Origin: Pirellulaceae bacterium
GTDB taxonomy: Bacteria > Planctomycetota > Planctomycetia > Pirellulales > Pirellulaceae
Reading direction: 5' to 3'
DNA length: 7,852 bases
Assembly (NCBI GenBank): GCA_020846515.1
Contig: JADLDX010000035.1
Coordinates: 1 to 7,852, forward strand
In this document: positions 5,692 to 7,852 of the stretch, piece after piece
Position numbering within the stretch: position 1 is the first letter of the stretch
How the letters are laid out: each line of letters begins with the position of its first letter
Translations under genes and position numbers: made by a program
The notes under the pieces: model-generated
Database searches by the model: none
Seen by the model: the letters and a program-made list of their open reading frames with translations, nothing else
What the model was told of the DNA's origin: nothing

Positions 5692-6654
5692 ATGCACATC
5701 AGCCAGTTTATGGAACACAACTTTCGTCACTTTAACGCTCGAGAAACCTTGGCGGCGGCAAAGGCCTACAAGAAATTCTTGGCAGACGGCGGCAAAATGT
5801 TCCTCTCACTGGCCGGAGCGATGAGCACCGCCGAGTTGGGCTTGACCCTGGCGGAAATGATTCGTCAAGACAAAGTGCACGCGATCAGTTGTACAGCCGC
5901 CAATCTGGAAGAAGATCTGTTCAACCTGTTCGCTCACAACGAGTATCGCGTCATCGAGAATTGGCGAGCGCTAAGCGTTGACGATGAAGTCGCGTTGTGG
6001 GAAGCCGGTTACAATCGCGTCACCGATACCTGCATACCAGAAACAGTCATGAAGCATATGCAGCAGCGACTGACCAAGTATTGGAAGCAACAAGCCGAGT
6101 TGGGTGAAGGTCTGTTCGCTTACCAGTACTTCTACAAACTATTGGATGAAGCGGACCTCAAGCAGCACTACCAAATCCCCATCCAAGATAGTTGGGTGAT
6201 GGCGGCGAAAGAAAAGAACATCCCCATCTATTCGCCAGGCACCGAAGACAGCACGCTAGGCAATATGTTCACCGCGCGCGTCATGGACGGCACTGTCAAG
6301 AGTCATTCAGCCCTGCGCAGTGGCACTGAGCAATTGGCTGAGTTGGCCAAGTGGTATCGCCGGACCAGTTCGCAATCGCCGATCGGCTTTTTTCAAATTG
6401 GCGGTGGCATTGCCGGCGACTTCTCGATTTGCGTGGTGCCGATGTTGATTCAAGATCTAGAAGAGAATGTGCCACTGTGGGCCTACTACGCCCAGATCAG
6501 TGATGCCGTGACCAGCTATGGCGGTTACTCAGGTGCTGTGCCCAATGAAAAGATCACCTGGACCAAGCTCAGCCGAGAATGCCCCAAGTTTATGATTCAA
6601 AGCGATGCGACCATCGTCGCCCCTTTGATCTTCGCTTATGTATTAGGTCAGTAA
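5692..6654 (+). CDS. Deoxyhypusine-synthase-like protein, probable homospermidine-type polyamine enzyme
   Basis: Deoxyhypusine synthase (DHS) uses NAD and spermidine to transfer an aminobutyl group through a lysine intermediate. In eukaryotes and archaea the acceptor is eIF5A/aIF5A, which bacteria lack. Bacterial homologues are thought to make homospermidine by aminobutyl transfer to putrescine. Visible here are LAGAMSTAELGL (40-51) and SCTAANLEEDLFN (66-78) of the NAD-binding fold, QIGGGIAGDF (235-244), SGAVPNEKITWTKL (280-293) and SDATIVAPL (304-312). Lys292 in WTK aligns with human Lys329 (WGK), the covalent-intermediate lysine, so catalysis should be retained. Human His288 and Asp316 align with Asp243 and Tyr279, a pocket change in keeping with a different substrate. 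ATG at 5692 is preceded by GAAGGA (5675-5680), and an in-frame TGA at 5674-5676 rules out a longer form. At 320 residues it is a little shorter than the 369-residue human enzyme. It converges on pyrK with 42 bp between them. Confidence 0.9.
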   Translation: MHISQFMEHNFRHFNARETLAAAKAYKKFLADGGKMFLSLAGAMSTAELGLTLAEMIRQDKVHAISCTAANLEEDLFNLFAHNEYRVIENWRALSVDDEVALWEAGYNRVTDTCIPETVMKHMQQRLTKYWKQQAELGEGLFAYQYFYKLLDEADLKQHYQIPIQDSWVMAAKEKNIPIYSPGTEDSTLGNMFTARVMDGTVKSHSALRSGTEQLAELAKWYRRTSSQSPIGFFQIGGGIAGDFSICVVPMLIQDLEENVPLWAYYAQISDAVTSYGGYSGAVPNEKITWTKLSRECPKFMIQSDATIVAPLIFAYVLGQ

Positions 6655-6696
6655 CCGGCGATCAGCCGCAGAACCAAGCAGTGCGCGGTGGCAAAC

Positions 6697-7530
6697 TTAC
6701 CACACCACATCTTCAGCCTTGAAGACAGGGCCTTCCACACAGGTGCGTTTGTAATCCCAATCGTCTTGGCTACCGATGCGGGCTACACAGGTAAAGCAGA
6801 TGCCAATGCCACAAGCCATCGGTGTTTCCAGTGAGACCTCGCAAGGCACATGGTATTTGTGCGCTAGATGAGCGACCGCTTCCATCATTGGCTCTGGTCC
6901 ACACACCACTACTCGCGTTGTATCGCCGTTTTCTTCAAGCAATAGCTTTTCCAGTGGACTGGTGACGCGCTGGGGTGGACCTATCGAGCCGTCTTCAGTA
7001 GCAACATGCATGGCGACACCGGCTTGCTGGAACAGATCGAGTCCAGCCAAATGATCAGCCGATCGCACGCCGTAACAGAAACTAACGCGCTTGGCGTAGC
7101 CGCTTGTTCGGGCAGGCAGGCCAAAGCTCTGTAACCCAAGAGCCTCGCGGGCTACGGCCAGGAACGGGGTCTGCCCAATACCGCCGGCCACCATGATCAA
7201 GTGATCCACGGGCTGATTCGAAAAGCCATTACCAAGCGGTCCAGTGACATCCACTAGTTCGCCGGGCTGCATACGAGCCAGCCGCGTAGTGAATTTGCCT
7301 TTGGCCAGGTAAACCAATTCAAGACCCGAGCAGCGATCGAATAAAGCCAGAGCGCGAGCGATCAAGGGATCATTGCAACCACTCAATCGCACCATAAAGA
7401 ACTGGCCCGGCACAGCTCGGGCGGCCAATTCAGATGCATCTAGACGAACGCGATAGGTATCTTTAGCCAATTGGTCATTGGCCAGGATCGGTACGCATAA
7501 CTGTTCCGCATGATCGGCGAAAATCGTCAT
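6697..7530 (-). CDS. pyrK: Dihydroorotate dehydrogenase electron-transfer subunit (PyrK-type, FAD and [2Fe-2S])
   Basis: PyrK passes electrons between the class 1B dihydroorotate dehydrogenase (PyrDB) and NAD, in de novo pyrimidine synthesis in the cytoplasm. The 277-residue protein has the ferredoxin-reductase layout. The FAD barrel includes VPGQFFMVRL (40-49), ARALALFD (58-65) and DVTGPLGNGF (94-103). The NAD lobe includes MVAGGIGQTPFLAVA (113-127) and CGPEPMM (210-216). The C-terminus carries the [2Fe-2S] cysteines Cys240, Cys245, Cys248 and Cys264 (C-x4-C-x2-C-x15-C), the PyrK pattern, followed by the typical EGPVF. The FAD motif usually written RPLS reads RALA here. ATG at 7530-7528 has AGGAA five bases upstream, a good ribosome binding site. 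The gene upstream on the same strand ends 37 bp away, so an operon is likely. No pyrD is visible in the window. Other ferredoxin-reductase relatives are less likely given the cysteine spacing. Confidence 0.92.
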   Translation of the reverse strand: MTIFADHAEQLCVPILANDQLAKDTYRVRLDASELAARAVPGQFFMVRLSGCNDPLIARALALFDRCSGLELVYLAKGKFTTRLARMQPGELVDVTGPLGNGFSNQPVDHLIMVAGGIGQTPFLAVAREALGLQSFGLPARTSGYAKRVSFCYGVRSADHLAGLDLFQQAGVAMHVATEDGSIGPPQRVTSPLEKLLLEENGDTTRVVVCGPEPMMEAVAHLAHKYHVPCEVSLETPMACGIGICFTCVARIGSQDDWDYKRTCVEGPVFKAEDVVW

Positions 7531-7531
7531 C

Positions 7532-7546
7532 AGAGTTCCTAACTCT
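7532..7546 (-). promoter_or_regulatory. Ribosome binding site of pyrK inside a small inverted repeat
   Basis: AGAGTT (7532-7537) and AACTCT (7541-7546) form a perfect 6-bp inverted repeat with a 3-nt spacer. Read on the pyrK strand, the sequence is AGAGTTAGGAACTCT, so the Shine-Dalgarno AGGA(A) lies in the loop and on the edge of the stem, five bases before the ATG. A folded stem could limit ribosome access, though a 3-nt loop and 6-bp AU-rich stem would be only weakly stable. Confidence 0.4.
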
Positions 7547-7567
7547 ATGGCCTAAGCCGCAAAAAAA

Positions 7568-7852
7568 TTACTTTCGTTTGCCACCACGTTTACCGCGTGG
7601 TGCCGCTCCGCGTGGCGCTCCACTACGCGGTGCCGCACTACGTGGTGCAGAGCCTCGGGTAGAGCCACCGGCCGATGGGCCACGGCCTGCAGGCTTGGAT
7701 GGTCGACTGCCCGAACGCGTGGCTGGACTGCGTGGAGCGCCACGAGTCGCACCCTTTACACCACCCCGCGCCGGCTTGCCAGCCGAAGTGCGTGGAGTGC
7801 TAGAACGTGGCGAGCCCGAACGTGGCGTACTGGAGCGTGGTGTACTGGAGCG
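7568..7852 (-). CDS. C-terminal basic, repeat-rich tail of an unidentified protein, cut by window edge
   Basis: The minus-strand frame is open from the window edge (7852) to a TAA at 7570-7568 and encodes at least 94 residues; the start is outside the window. The sequence is almost wholly Arg, Ser, Pro, Gly, Ala, Thr and Lys. It has RSSTP/RSGSP pentapeptides at the visible N-terminal side, APRSAAPRSGAPRGAAPR nearer the end, and a final RGKRGGKRK. It should be disordered and strongly positive, as is common for RNA-binding tails. In planctomycetes and other bacteria such tails occur on DEAD-box RNA helicases, pseudouridine synthases and similar RNA-acting proteins, but nothing here identifies the catalytic part. 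The frame is chosen over the alternatives because it uses biased residues evenly, stays open to the edge and ends in a typical Lys/Arg-rich tail. It lies 37 bp upstream of pyrK on the same strand. Confidence 0.75.
   Translation of the reverse strand, partial: RSSTPRSSTPRSGSPRSSTPRTSAGKPARGGVKGATRGAPRSPATRSGSRPSKPAGRGPSAGGSTRGSAPRSAAPRSGAPRGAAPRGKRGGKRK
7791..7850 (-). repeat. 15-bp repeats encoding RSSTP-type pentapeptides
   Basis: Four 15-bp units run 7791-7805, 7806-7820, 7821-7835 and 7836-7850. On the plus strand each starts CGTGG; the last two are CGTGGCGTACTGGAG and CGTGGTGTACTGGAG. On the coding strand they give Ser-Ser-Thr-Pro-Arg type units. The next unit starts at the window edge (CG at 7851-7852), so the array probably continues. 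Confidence 0.75.

Noticed and set aside
6400..6425. Idea that the deoxyhypusine-synthase-like protein lost its catalytic lysine at GGGIAGDF
   Set aside because: The human GGGVVKHH lysine is not the catalytic one. Counting back from the human C-terminus puts Lys329 in WGK, which is kept here as WTK.
6655..6696. Bidirectional terminator between the convergent DHS-like gene and pyrK
   Set aside because: Only a 4-bp CGGC/GCCG stem is present and no T-run follows on either strand.
7552..7752. Minus-strand 66-codon frame starting with ATG near the right edge
   Set aside because: It is a His/Val/Ala-rich shadow of the repeat-rich tail frame, which stays open to the window edge and ends in a typical basic terminus.

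Overview
The window looks like an ordinary chromosomal stretch from a planctomycete, most likely of the Pirellulaceae type. Three things suggest this: the bacterial deoxyhypusine-synthase-like protein, the basic repeat-rich protein tail, and the general protein style with mostly weak ribosome binding sites. This placement is inference, because no rRNA or other taxonomic marker is present.

Layout from left to right. Positions 1-291 (minus strand) hold the first 97 residues of a segregation/condensation protein ScpB, cut by the window edge. A 127-bp divergent gap follows. Next come a membrane-anchored protein of unknown function (419-1240, plus) and a NifS/IscS-type cysteine desulfurase (1240-2556, plus). 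Their stop and start codons share one base, so they are probably translated together. After 104 bp comes a short DnaA-type initiator (2661-3755, plus), then a 606-bp gene-free gap, then the beta sliding clamp dnaN (4362-5477, plus). A 214-bp gap leads to a deoxyhypusine-synthase-like enzyme (5692-6654, plus). It converges on pyrK, the electron-transfer subunit of dihydroorotate dehydrogenase (6697-7530, minus). The window ends inside an unidentified gene whose Arg/Ser/Pro/Gly-rich C-terminus lies just upstream of pyrK on the same strand (7568-7852, minus).

The centre of interest is dnaA - gap - dnaN, the classic neighbourhood of a bacterial replication origin. The gap carries two separate structures. 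One is a 27-bp-arm palindrome framed by exact 15-bp direct repeats, which looks like a dispersed repeat. The other is a GC cluster followed by CTA-rich trinucleotides and an AT-rich run, which resembles the DnaA-trio unwinding element known from Bacillus. Good DnaA boxes are scarce; only degenerate candidates are visible. The DnaA protein is also unusual, because it lacks the usual N-terminal domain I and has no arginine at the expected sensor II position. With ScpB nearby, the left and central parts of the window hold three replication or segregation functions.

A smaller theme is 15-bp periodicity in three unrelated places: inside the cysteine desulfurase gene, in the tail of the right-edge gene, and in the gap after dnaN.
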